Of a DNA stretch of 64,000 nt, positions 11,795 to 22,882 are shown in pieces. A model generated the notes under the pieces. The model was not told the origin of the DNA. It saw only the letters and a list, made by a program, of their open reading frames with translations, and searched no databases. This DNA comes from Rhodamnia argentea (lineage: Eukaryota > Streptophyta > Magnoliopsida > Myrtales > Myrtaceae): the NCBI RefSeq assembly GCF_020921035.1, contig NC_063150.1:27761826-27825825 (forward strand), in the 5' to 3' direction. Position 1 is the stretch's first letter, and every line of letters begins with the position of its first letter. A program made the position numbers and the translations under genes.

Positions 11795-12482
11795 TGTCAT
11801 CGATGACTCCACATAAGAATATATTAACAGACCAATAACCTTACATAGACTTAAGACACATCGCCAAAATTAAAAAATTATGTGGAAACAAGTGATCGAT
11901 CTATAAAATTAACAGAAAAGCAGATAGATTAGCCATTAGATTTATGCGATTAATTCGAGATGACATATGTCCACGGAAAGAGCAACAAAGGATTTCACTA
12001 TAATTCAAGCAATATAACGGAGATTATTTCTATTGACACATGATTTTTTACCGACAAGTCATTAATATAAAAAAAAAACTTGAAATTTAGATTTCAAATC
12101 ACAACAAGATCGATTTTTCAAAGGAAAAGAGCCATTTAACATTTGAATTATCATTCGCCTTATATTTGCAAGTCATTTCCGCTTTCATTTCGAAAAGTCA
12201 AAAGTTTGACTTTAGGGTTGACGGTTAAATTTTGACTGGAAAATCAACCGAGGGTCAAAATTTTTCTTTTTGCACAGAAACCACCAAAATATTGTCAGTT
12301 CCATTTTTGCACTTTAAATTGTCAATAAATATGAAGTTTGACCCATTAGTTGACTATTTGACCAAGAAGTCAACAATTGGTCAACCATGTGTAGAAAAAA
12401 TTGGAAAAAAAATAAAAATTCTCAAAATCAACTCCTTTTCACTTCAATTTGACTTTGGCATTGGAAATTTTGCAAAAATCAA
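11795..12482. other. AT-rich spacer
   Basis: No gene is seen. From about 12,180 the words TCAAAAGTTTGAC, GGTCAAAATTTT and ATTGGTCAACCATG recur on both strands (TTGACY/RGTCAA), giving a cluster of W-box-like TTGAC words. The composition is too AT-rich to give this much weight. Confidence 0.4.
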
Positions 12483-12704
12483 TTAGGAATATGCTTTTCC
12501 CCAATTCTAAATGATGGGGCTCACATTGTGGTAAATTCAATTGCTGATGATGTTCTTGATGTCATTTATGATGATACCGAGAGAAGACTGCAGCGCAAGG
12601 TGACATTTATCCATGCCCCAGCGACCTTTCAGGGGCTTATGGTGTTGTGTGATAGACTTCAAAGTTTAACCTCACGGAATCAATTTATGGGTGTGTTTAG
12701 GTGA
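12483..12704 (+). other. Short coding-looking fragment, unidentified
   Basis: One frame stays open and reads like protein, with NDGAHIVVNSIADDVLD and VIYDDTERRLQRK, ending at TGA 12702-12704. I do not recognise the family. There is no convincing start codon and no partner exon nearby, so it may be an exon relic of a displaced gene or chance. Confidence 0.25.
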
Positions 12705-13228
12705 CAATGGTGATGATCGTTTTTAACTCCCTGTACCAGTCAGAGATTAGGAGCTTCGAGTGAGTAATCCGAGTCCGATCGAGCTTCCGTCGCTCATTTT
12801 TTTTTTTTTTTTTTGTCAAAGGAAGTGTGTAGGGTTCCAATTCCTTCCATGACAAAAGTCTCTGCCCGATCCACCCGATCCACCGGATATCAAAAGCACG
12901 CCGATACTTTCAAAAGCAAGTCTCCTTGAACAGCGATGGTGTCTTCTTTTGATCGTCAATGCGAGTTGGAAGCGGCAACGGAAATGGCTAGATTTCACAG
13001 AAGAGCTGGTTAAGGCTCGAGGCAAGATCGCAGATGGACAGGAGGAGGAGGACGACGACGACCGGAGGGATGAGATGGAAGAGGAGGTGAACGGAGAAGG
13101 CGAAATGGTGCTTCCTACAATGAGATATGGGAGAAGCCATGTCTAAAGAAAACTCCTCCGGAAGAATGAATGCCCGAGAGAGGAAGAAGGAGGGAAAGGA
13201 CTTTGTGTACGGGTCAAAGTTGCGCAAA

Positions 13229-13732
13229 TTAGGTCGCCAACGAGAAACACCGACTCCTTTTTGCACTTTTCCATTGTTGTACTATTATAAGAACGAAAGC
13301 TCGGCCCATCGACAAAAATTCGGATGTCAACACATAACTATTTAGAAAATAGGTAACCCTCGAATCTAATTCTACTGTCTCGAAGTATAACTTGATCCCA
13401 CAACATCGGGCACATTCTTCATACATGAGATCTATGGCTTTCCCTATGCACATGCCACAATATGAAAGAGTCGATGTTCCATTGCATACTTTATGGCCAT
13501 GGCAATTTTCAGTAATCGATGTGATAATTGTAACGATGGACCGAAGTTCCATCATATGAAACCATCTAGGATGGTAATTTTCTCGACAATATAAAGTAGA
13601 GTCCAACCAATCGTACGTCCTTCCATTGCATGTTCCGTATACCATTCTCGTATCGGAACTACATTTCCCAACATTGAAAGTACAAATTATCCCTATGAGC
13701 ATGAGTCTCGCAATATCTTGTGATACAGTCAT
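13229..13732 (-). CDS. Gnk2/DUF26-like secreted cysteine-rich protein, copy 2, diverged
   Basis: An uninterrupted 167-residue frame runs from ATG 13732; upstream codons in frame lack ATG. Residues 1-25 form a signal peptide (ARLMLIGIICTFNVGKCSS). The mature part has VYGTCNGRTYD, ENCHGHKVC and CNGTSTLSYCGMC, an intact C-x8-C-x2-C gnk2 motif. The later EECARCCGIKLYF resembles the family's C-x4-GA region. The final conserved Cys of the motif DCRMR is replaced by Ser (LDSRV). The last 40 residues (from about YFLNSY) match nothing I know and look like read-through past the ancestral stop. It is either a diverged functional secreted protein or an early pseudogene. Copies 1 and 3 flank it on the same strand. 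It is less similar to them than they are to each other. Confidence 0.65.
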   Translation of the reverse strand: MTVSQDIARLMLIGIICTFNVGKCSSDTRMVYGTCNGRTYDWLDSTLYCRENYHPRWFHMMELRSIVTIITSITENCHGHKVCNGTSTLSYCGMCIGKAIDLMYEECARCCGIKLYFETVELDSRVTYFLNSYVLTSEFLSMGRAFVLIIVQQWKSAKRSRCFSLAT

Positions 13733-14307
13733 GGTTTGGTTCTCTATCTTTTCCCTTTTCTCCGGACCTTTTCTTCTTTGAAGCTCCAATAGATAGTCTA
13801 AAAAGGTTCTTATAAGTTTGTCACCAACGTTTGTTTATAAACTCTCTTAAATTATGCGAGGGCTAAAAGCTTATTGCCTTAAAAGCAAAATTACTAAATC
13901 CGTGAGCATAACTCATTTTATCGGTGGTACAATGCACTTGATTAATTAGTGTCACCAAAATGTAGAAGCATGTACGTTTTTTTTTTTGTATTTTCTATCA
14001 ATGAATCAAATTAACAGTACTTTTTATGATAATTGGTATGTTCGTGCTTATGTTAGGCAATCCCCGATCAACAATAAACAACTTGTCCTCTCTTATCACT
14101 ATGGTGAATCTGTGCAAGTGGAAAAATGAATCTCTATAACACAACACACAATAAAAAGATGAAATTGTTGACCTCCTCGCTTTACCGGTATGTCTTGTGC
14201 TTATTCTCATCCTCACATTGAGAAGCAGAATCTTCCATGTACTTATTCTTTAAAAGGAGTATTTCTATGAAAATTGTTACAAAAAAAAAAAAAACCGTTA
14301 TAGATAA

Positions 14308-15274
14308 GGCCCAATACAAAAAAAAAACCTTCAACCTTAGCATTTGTGACAATTATATCCAAAAAAAAATTTGTCTCATAAAATACCTCCAACTTTTATT
14401 GTTATTCCAATTCTACCCCCCAAACTTTTACTTTTGTCCCAATTCTACCAACCCATACCAAGAAAATCCTCAACTTTAGCATATGTCTCGATTATATCCA
14501 AAAAAACTTTGTGTCTCATAAAAAACCTTCAACTTTTACTTTTGTCTCAATTTTACCACCGTTAACCTTCCATCCATAATCATCATTAGTTAATCTCATG
14601 TGTCCGACAAAAAAAAAATCCTTTGTGGCATTTTCACGTCGTTAATGAATTACACTTCAGCAAAGCTAAAATGAGAAAACCTCGAACTTCTCTTCTATTG
14701 TTTGCTTCCCCTACATATTGTCGGGAGATACATAGTCACTTAAGATGGCGCATTCCCTATTCTCTTCGTCACTCAATAGCTCAAAGAACGGCTAGATATG
14801 GAGATATTTGGAGGAACGATCTAAAATCTCATCGTCCCCGAAACCTCTTGTTTTGAAATTTCGAAAATTCATTGGTAAGTTCGGCGAGAAAATTCGAGCC
14901 ACACGGGATTAGCTAACGGTGATTATAGACGGAAAGCCGACAATGGTAGAATTGAAATAAAAGTAAAATTTTTTGATTTTTTATGAGACAAAAATTTTTT
15001 TGGATATAATTAGGACAGATGCTAAAGTTAAGGGTTTTTTAGATACCAGACGAGCAGAATTGGGACTAAAAATAAAAGTTTCGGGGGTTTTTATGAGACA
15101 AAAAAAAATTTGGATATAATTGGGACATATGCTAAAGTTAATGGTTTTTTAGATATCAGACGAGCAGAATTGGGACTAAAAATAAAAGTTTTGGGGGTTT
15201 TTATGAGACAAAAAAAAGTTTTGGATATAACGGTCACAAATGCCAAAGTTGGAGGTTTTTTTGGGTATTAGGCC
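14308..15274. mobile_element. Mutator-like inverted-repeat element (967 bp, non-autonomous)
   Basis: The left end is GGCCCAATAC and the right end GTATTAGGCC, inverted. Both sides carry the 10-bp direct repeat TTATAGATAA (14298-14307 and 15275-15284), a target duplication in the 8-11 bp range typical of Mutator-like elements. The inverted arms are long (about 270 bp each) and internally repetitive. In the right arm a unit of about 110 bp (GGATATAATTGGGACATATG ... TTATGAGACAAAAA) is repeated. The core, about 14,580-14,950, has an open frame at 14,623-14,856 with no recognised homology and no transposase motif. It could be captured host sequence or chance. Confidence 0.85.
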
Positions 15275-15596
15275 TTATAGATAAGGATGAAGCTTGGACA
15301 ATTAATTTAAGGTCTCAACTTCAAGATCAAATATTTGGACCGATCCTCAACTTCGGGGATTGATTCTTGCTCGAATCTTGACCAAACCTCGGACACTCTT
15401 AACAGTTTCAAACTATCAAGATCAAATATTTTTGTTCATTAAGCCTAATGAGTTGGTTGAGTGAAGCTCTTGATCCCTATGCAACAAACTCAATGTCGAA
15501 TTACATCTACTCAAGGTGTAAATGCAAAGCATTCACGAGTACTAATAAGTGGAATGGTTATATATCAAATGTTATTGTGAAAAAAGAAGAAGAGAA

Positions 15597-16195
15597 TATT
15601 AGATATTTTTCCATAGGCACATAGAAGTCTCTCCTGAGCAACACTTGATATTTAATGAAAAACGACATTCTCCAAAAAAATAAAACTCTCTCGATGTAAT
15701 TGCCTCAAGCCTTTCTACCAAAAACCAAACTGCTAGACATGATATTTCACAGGCCAGTGAATAATAACGCTTGTGCAATTGATTTAACTTTGACATTTTA
15801 CTAGTCCTTTACGTAAACACGCGAGTACCACGTAGGATACAACTGTAGTGTGCTTGCAACATGAACACAGAATAGGATATGAGACATATATGCTTTATTG
15901 GCACAGTTTATTACTGAGATGGACGTGATGTGTATGACTTACTCGCTAAGTACGTAATCTTCAATTCTCATTTTGCAATCTTTAAGTTGACCTTGAGCAC
16001 CTCGACTCTGATCGTATTCTTCGACGAGACGAGATGCAGCTTGGTTCAAGCTCTCACCACTATCAAATTGTGTCAATGCCGCATTATGCACTCCATGGCC
16101 ATAACAGTCCGAGAACCTAGTGTAATAATTGTAACCATAGTTTGGTGTCTGATCACATATATCCTTCAAAACAACATCTTTGTAAAGGCCATAGT
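15597..16195. repeat. Segmental duplication, copy B (DUF26 gene body and 3' flank)
   Basis: Second copy of the segment at 10,530-11,097, in the same orientation. Homology stops near 16,195-16,205, inside the 5' half of the coding region. Confidence 0.8.
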
Positions 16196-16205
16196 CCTCC
16201 GAAAT
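15939..16205 (-). pseudogene. Gnk2/DUF26 pseudogene copy 3, 5'-truncated
   Basis: The frame reads DYGLYKDVVLKDICDQ, YNYYTRFSDCYGHGVHNA and GAQGQLKDCKMRIEDY, clearly collinear with copy 1. It has no in-frame stops within the body, but the diagnostic cysteines are gone: the C-x8-C-x2-C motif is now H-x8-S-x2-S, and the next Cys is Tyr (VEEYDQS). The signal peptide and first conserved block are missing because homology breaks off at about 16,205. With its disulfide framework lost and its start removed, this copy should be non-functional, although the frame is still open. This is the reverse of copy 1, which keeps its cysteines but has stops. Confidence 0.78.
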
Positions 16206-16502
16206 CAATCGAACAATACGCCGCAATCACTCAGAGGGTGATTGCCCAGAGCTTCAATCCTGCGTATGCATGAAAGGTTGTAGGAAATCACCGTATTCAA
16301 ATGTACAAGTCGGGATCACATTGTCTACGAACTTGTGATCTGCTTTGAAATACCAATTTGAGAAATTTGTTTTGAAAAGGAAATGTCTTCCGAGGCTACA
16401 AGCTGCGTCCACATAGCGAGCAAAGGGCCAAGGCTACAACTTGCGATCACTGGGAGACATTGCTAGAGCTCCGAGATTAACGAAACATTTTGAGAAAACT
16501 CC

Positions 16503-16709
16503 ACTAGGAGGAAATTTTGGGAAAAAATTCTGAGATTGCCAAAGCTAATCTAACGGAGGATTATCCAAACATTTCACTAGGGAAATTTTAAGAAGGATTC
16601 CGAGATCGTCTAAACAAATCTAACGGAAGATTGTCAAAATAGTCCGCTTGGGGAAGTTTTGAAAGGGAATTCTCAGATTGCCTAAGCAAATCTAATGGAA
16701 GATTGTTTT
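16503..16709. repeat. Three diverged tandem repeats of about 70 bp
   Basis: Units start near 16503 (ACTAGGAGGAAATTTTGG), 16576 (ACTAGGGAAATTTTAAG) and 16646 (GCTTGGGGAAGTTTTG). Each contains GAGAT-GCC/TC-AA followed by AATCTAACGGAAGATT. No gene is associated. Confidence 0.75.
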
Positions 16710-17221
16710 CCAAAGGATGCAAGAGGGCTTTCAAAGTCAATCAAGCAATGATAAATTTCAACATCATTAGAAACTCAGGTTTTAATAAGAATGCCAAATT
16801 AGAGTACTTTCATGTGCAAAGTCTACTCTCACTAGTTTTCAAAAGTCTTTTGCTTTATCATTTCGATGAAAAATCAAGTTCAATTACCAAGAATTCAATT
16901 CAAGAAATTGTTGCTTAAGGATTTTGGGGATATTCGCAGTGAATATATGTGAAGTAATCAGAAAGGTCTTTGAAAGGATAGCAATGTTGGTTTGCTCATG
17001 GGTTTATGTGACGTCCTAGGTCGTCACTTTTTAGCTAACAGCTCTGTTAGTCTGTTATACTTATAACATGGTGCACGCTGAAGGAAACAAAAACCTACAC
17101 AGGTCCATAACTTAAACAATCAACCAAACCAAACACACGTGCCAAAAGTGTATGGCCTTTAGAGGTTTATCTAACCTGTATATGTCATGCAATAACAACA
17201 TCCAACGCATATCATGAACAC

Positions 17222-17224
<3 letters not shown>

Positions 17225-17270
<46 letters not shown>
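17225..17270. repeat. (TA)n microsatellite
   Basis: About 22 uninterrupted TA units. Confidence 0.95.
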
Positions 17271-17272
<2 letters not shown>

Positions 17273-18644
17273 AGTTATATAAATAGTTTGATCAATCAAC
17301 GATCACGAAAGAAAATGCTGGGAGGGTCAAATGGTATCAGCTACTCCAACTACTACCATCATCCATATTCACGTCCACACTACGGTGGCCGTCTAAAAGT
17401 AATTGTTGTTTCACCATCACCCAAAAGCTTGCCTATACAACCTGTCCATCAGGCATCACCCTCACCACTACTAGTCTGAAAAACAGTTTTATCTACAAGG
17501 GGTGAGTATGAAACTCAGCAAGTCAAGCATCTAACAAAGCAACTATACCATACACCAGTCACTCAATCAATCAACAAATAACAAGCCATGACTTTCAGAG
17601 AAACACATAGACCATGAGCACAGACAATTGCCAAATAAAACTGGAAGACGACTCTACTGTCATGCCATATGACTTTCACTGGCTTCATGAATCACAAGCG
17701 TATGAGCAAGCACATAACTCGCTATCCCATTTCATCACAAGACTCCTACAATACAATGCAAAGCTGCAATCCATATGACTCACTTGCAATTAGTCTCATC
17801 ATTATTATCAAGTGGGACGAACCCATCTCTTAGGACCAATCCAACGATCAATTCCAAGACTAACCCGGATCTTCCGGAACCAATTCGAGCTTCGCACTCT
17901 GCAGACATCGACACACGAGCATCAACACACAGCATCCTAAATTCCATACTGCGGAGAAACAGAGGAGATAGAGATGCAAGTGTTTGTTTTTTTTTTTTAG
18001 AAATTTCATTACCCCTCATTCTTCAAGAATTAGAGAGATCATTTACAAGATTGAATATGTTCACTTAAAATATTTTTTTATTTTAAATCTTTCTTATCAT
18101 TATTTTTATTCCCTTCCATCATTTCTTAATAAATTTTTTATGAAGTAATAAACTATACTGTTGTACTTAAAATAAGTAATGTATATAGATACAAGGTGTG
18201 TGTGTATGCATGTATGTATGTATGTAAGTATGTATATAAACTATATATTATAAAGTGGAGAAAAATTAATGTATAAAATTAAAAATAGAATAAATAAAAA
18301 TAAATATTATATTTTTTTGTTATTTTGGGGTTTTTTAACATTAGAATTCAAATATAATTTGAATATTATTGTCATTTTAATTTTACAATTTAAGAAGTTT
18401 ATTATCCAGAAAAAATAATTTTTATACCATGAAGAGAAGAAATCATATCCACCTCTATCTTACCTCTCGTATGAGATAATTTTATCCAGGCTATATCCAT
18501 CTTATGTCCTACTTTATTCTATTCAGGGCGGGCACCAAACACAGAATAGGATAAATTTTATCATATTCTGACTTTTATCCTATCGTGGGCTCAGAGTTTT
18601 AAATTCGTTTCGATTCAATAAAATTATATTCAACCAAAAAGAAA
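17271..18644. other. AT-rich spacer, no gene recognised
   Basis: The open frames here are short and lack family resemblance. A stretch near 18,180-18,240 has short TG and TATG repeats. Confidence 0.45.
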
Positions 18645-18679
18645 AGAAATGAAATGAAATGAAATGAAATGAAATGAAA
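18645..18679. repeat. (GAAAT)n pentanucleotide repeat
   Basis: Six or more GAAAT units upstream of the eIF2-gamma gene. Confidence 0.9.
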
Positions 18680-18694
18680 GAAGATGTGACAAAT

Positions 18695-18880
18695 AACCGG
18701 GATTGAATTACCATTGCGGTCCGACCAAAAAGAGAAAATTACCATTTCGGGTCGCGCCGTGAAGCCTAAGCAGATGTCATTCCAAAAGAAGAAGATGTCA
18801 TGTGATGGCTAACCGGGATTGAATTACCATTTCGGGTCGCGCAGTCAAGCCCAAGTAGATCTCATTCGAAAACCCTGTCG
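18695..18880. repeat. Duplicated promoter-proximal block upstream of eIF2-gamma
   Basis: AACCGGGATTGAATTACCAT occurs at 18695 and again at 18811, and ACCATTTCGGGTCGCGC occurs at 18741 and 18826. The first copy contains an extra 31 bases, which is itself a partial duplication around ATTACCAT. The block lies about 50-250 bases upstream of the CT-rich leader. Confidence 0.75.
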
Positions 18881-18998
18881 GCCCACCAGATCAGTCCACA
18901 CGCTGCATCGCATCGATACGACGCTCTTTCAATCCCTAAAACCTTCTCTTCCTCCTCCTCCTCCTCCTCCTCTCTGTAACACCACCAACGCACAGCCT

Positions 18999-19001
<3 letters not shown>

Positions 19002-19036
<35 letters not shown>
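19002..19036. repeat. (CT)n in the eIF2-gamma leader
   Basis: About 17 CT units on the sense strand in the probable first, non-coding exon. A leader intron is inferred from GCAG/GTACGC near 19,070 to TTTCAG just before 19,631. Confidence 0.85.
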
Positions 19037-19038
<2 letters not shown>

Positions 19039-19656
19039 CCGGTGGATTCGTCGCCAAACTGAAGAGCAGGTACGCTTTCCTTTCGTCACCTCCGCTTCCC
19101 AGTCCGGCTTGCTGGTTCGCGGCATGTCGATCGAACCCCGCCGCTCCCGAAATCTCTCCTGCGGGATCGGCAATCGAAGCTTCGATGCTTCTTCTACGCG
19201 TTGGTCTTCAGTTTGGTCGGAGGATGCACGCGTTTAGGGCTTCGTGGAGTTCCGAGTCTGTAGCTGAACTTGAATGTAACTGTGCACGAGAATCCGAGTG
19301 GATAGGGTGTCAATTGTCATGAGAGGTTGCTCTTTGCCGATGTCGACGATTTGTTTGCTTACATTCGAGGCTTTGCTCGTGTTTTATGTGTCGTTTGGGT
19401 TCTTAGGTCGATTGAGTGACGTTGAGACTGCTGCTCAGAGTGACGCTGGTTCTGGTTTATCGTTGTATAGATTTGAACCGTGCTCTCTCTTTCTCTATCT
19501 ATCTATCTTGAAGGATGAATGTCGACCTTCTGTTAGCTACGTGAGGTCGTGCAGGTTAACCGGATATGCGTGAGGGTTTCTTTCCTGGTTTGATTCTTAC
19601 GGTTCCTTGATGTGTTACGTTTCTTTCAGCTAGAGGGTTTTCGGGTGCCAGCAAAA

Positions 19657-22600
19657 ATGTCGAGAAAGGGTTTGATGGAGCAGGACTTAAATAAATTGGA
19701 TGTGAGAGAGTTGCATCCGCTCACTCCTGAAGTGATATCCCGCCAAGCCACAATTAACATTGGTAGTTATCTGTTCCTGCATTTGATGCTCTGTGTTAAC
19801 GATAGTGTCTCGCCATTTTTCTTTGCTCTGATATTAATGAACGTACATTCTTCACCATCAGGTACAATCGGGCATGTGGCGCATGGAAAGTCCACGGTTG
19901 TTAAAGCTATATCTGGCGTTCAGGTGAGTGCATTTGCTGTATCTTTTTTCCGCCATCCCCTTCTGTGTTACACTTGTTAGTCTGGGAGTCCTGACACTTG
20001 CCCTCTGGAGTGTGAAACACAATGTGACTGAGGAATGTTTATAAACTGAGTAATTTGTGAAACCCTGTGCCTCATTACCATTAAATGCTAGAAATATAGA
20101 AAATAGCGCAGCATATTAAGCACTGGGGAAGCTAGCTTCAATCCATGAGTTCGTTTGGTTGTGCGTTGCTTATTCATTGAAGTAAAGAAAGAAGTAAGCT
20201 TTACCTTTTTGAAGGGTAACTGGTTTCAACTGCAATACTGTTAATGCTGAGTTGGATGCTCTCTCTGTTGTAATAGAGTTTTCTGTCTTCTGTCATAGAT
20301 TAATCACCTCTACTAATCAGGAGATCCTTTATTTGGGATGTACTGTACATCCTCTTGCTTTTATTGGAACACTTGATGAGTTGATGCTTGATGCTTTGTG
20401 TTCACAGACTGTTCGTTTCAAAAACGAGTTGGAGCGGAACATCACAATTAAGCTTGGATATGCAAATGCAAAGATTTACAAATGTGAAGATGAACGGTGT
20501 CCTCGGCCTATGTGCTACAAGTATGTTGATTCCAGAATGTGTTATAGTTTTCTCTCCTCACAAGGTGCTTCTATTTGTTTTTAACGTTATTGAGTTATTT
20601 TCTAGAGCATATGGAAGTGGGAAAGAAGATAGTCCTATGTGTGATGTACCTGGGTTTGAAAATTGCCGGATGAAGCTCCTCAGACATGTGTCCTTTGTAG
20701 ATTGTCCTGTAAGTCCCACACTTCCAACATGTTAATGGTCTAATATTCTTATGGTGTCACACTTAATTACATAGCGTGTTTCAATGTATATCAAAATGGT
20801 GATCATTATGTTAAGCCTTGCCTTTTGTGTTCTGGAATATGGAGGTTTTTCGTCAACTTTGATTCTGCATGGCATGGTGTGCTTAGCAGGAGCATGTAAT
20901 TTATTGTCTCTAAATGAATAGCACATATTTTCCTCTGCAGACACAAATTCTTTGAATTCCAGTGTAATAGTTCTGTCAGCTGGTTTGGTGTTCTGCGCCC
21001 TTTGCCTTAGTAGCTCATGCTAAGCTCATCGTTTTTACTATAAGAAATGAACCTACGATTGCATATTCATTTTGTGGCATCTTGGACCCTTCCTTTTGCC
21101 ATCACTTATCTGCCTTTGCTTTACCTGTTAGTAGAATCGTTATGCACGACAACATTGCTTTGCCTGTTGGTAGAATCGTTATGCACGACATGTTGTCATA
21201 TGTACTGTTTAGGCGGTACTTAGTAGCCATTTTGTAGCATCTGGGACTGTTCTTCTCGTCTTTTATATGCCTTTGCTTTACCTCTAAATAGCATTACTAT
21301 GCATCACATGTTATTAGGACTAGGGTACATGGTTCTTGTATGCGGCATTATGACGGTACTGATAAAGCAGTAATATTCCAGCAAGTTGATTATGTTCAAG
21401 ACTGTGTAGACTATGGTTTTAAGTTGGTCTATATAGTACGAATGGGAATTTGCAGACTAACCATGTGGGTTTTCTTTCTTGTTATGTCCCATCATTCCCC
21501 GTGTAACTGTTATCTTTTTTATTTTTGTTGATAGGGCCACGATATTCTTATGGCTACCATGCTTAATGGAGCAGCTATTATGGATGGTGCATTGCTGCTC
21601 ATTGCTGCAAATGAGAGCTGTCCCCAACCACAAACTTCTGAACACTTGGCTGCTGTTGAAATTATGCGCCTCCAACATATTATAATCTTGCAAAACAAAA
21701 TTGATCTTATACAGGAAAATGTTGCCAACAACCAGCATGAAGCAATTCAGAAATTTATTCAGGTGATTCATCTAATTACAGCCTCAATTTACATCGCATC
21801 CTATCTGTAGTCTGACCTGCATGTGAATAATTTTGCCTCCAGGGAACTGTTGCTGATGGTGCACCAGTTGTCCCAATTTCTGCACAGCTAAAGTACAATA
21901 TTGATGTTGTTTGTGAGTACATCGTGAAAAAGATTCCCATTCCGGAGAGGAACTTTGTCTCTCCACCAAATATGATTGTGATTCGATCTTTCGATGTCAA
22001 TAAGCCTGGTTTTGAGGTTGATGAGATAAGAGGCGGCGTTGCGGGTGGAAGTATTCTCAGAGTATGTTCTTCATTTGCTAATTTTTCTTCTTATCCATGA
22101 CTAGTACTTGTGCTCTTAATTTCAGTGCATCATGTGAAGTTGCCTCATAGCTCTTCTATTTTGCATTCACAAGGCACTAATATCTCCCTCTCTCTCTCTG
22201 CAATGGGTTCTTCTAGGGCGTTTTGAAAGTAAATCAGATGATTGAAGTTCGTCCAGGAATTGTTGTTAAAGATGCGAGTGGTAATATTCGTTGTACACCA
22301 ATATACTCCAGAATAGTATCCCTGTTTGCGGAGCAGAATGAGCTCCAGTTTGCTGTGCCTGGAGGTCTCATTGGAGTTGGTACTACCATGGACCCTACCT
22401 TGACCAGAGCTGATAGATTGGTGGGTCAGGTTCTTGGGGAGGTTGGATCGCTGCCCGAGATCTTCGTTGAGCTTGAGGTATAATGCTGGACGTATTTTAT
22501 TTTGCTGTGATGCTCCCTGTACAATGTGGTTGCCCAGGTATTTCCGGCTTCATAACTTCAACTCCCATCTGTTTTGCAGGTGAATTTCTTCCTTCTGCGA

Positions 22601-22882
22601 CGACTTCTAGGTGTCAGGACAATTGGATCAGAGAGGCAAGGAAAAGTATCAAAGCTGACCAAGGGAGAGATCCTCATGTTGAATATCGGCTCAATGTCAA
22701 GTGGCGCTCGTGTCATAGCCGTGAGGAACGATTTGGCTAAGCTGCAACTCACTTCTCCAGTGTGCACGAGCAGAGGCGAGAAAATTGCCCTCAGTCGGCG
22801 AGTTGAAAGCCACTGGCGTCTGATCGGATGGGGCCAGATTCAGGCTGGAATGACCCTCGATATCCCACCAGCACAATTTTGA
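19657..22882 (+). CDS. EIF2G: Eukaryotic translation initiation factor 2 subunit gamma
   Basis: Eight coding exons, 464 residues: 19657-19762, 19862-19923, 20408-20520, 20606-20708, 21535-21762, 21843-22061, 22217-22477, 22580-22882. This is the GTPase subunit of eIF2, which carries initiator Met-tRNA to the 40S ribosome in the cytosol. The G1 loop is GHVAHGKST (39-47), the effector region is around [13 protein letters not shown], and the zinc-knuckle cysteines lie in [15 protein letters not shown] and SPMCDVPG. G3 is DCPGHD (ending at D131), G4 is NKID (182-185) and G5 is SAQ (217-219). The beta-barrel domains follow, with [20 protein letters not shown] and the C-terminal [12 protein letters not shown]. 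All introns are GT-AG. The start has family-typical [16 protein letters not shown]. Length is normal and no defects are seen. An intron in the 5' leader is likely. Confidence 0.96.
21110..21330. repeat. Diverged repeats in eIF2-gamma intron 4
   Basis: The phrase GTAGAATCGTTATGCACGAC occurs twice about 48 bases apart (near 21,132 and 21,170), each preceded by a CTTT-CCTGTT motif. A third, weaker version (TAGCATTACTATGCATCACA) is near 21,288. Confidence 0.65.

Noticed and set aside
14623-14856. Transposase or host gene inside the Mutator-like element
   Set aside because: The 77-residue frame shows no recognisable MULE transposase or zinc-finger motif; kept only as possible captured DNA.
16503-16709. 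CRISPR-like array
   Set aside because: Plant nuclear context, only three diverged units, and no repeat/spacer alternation.
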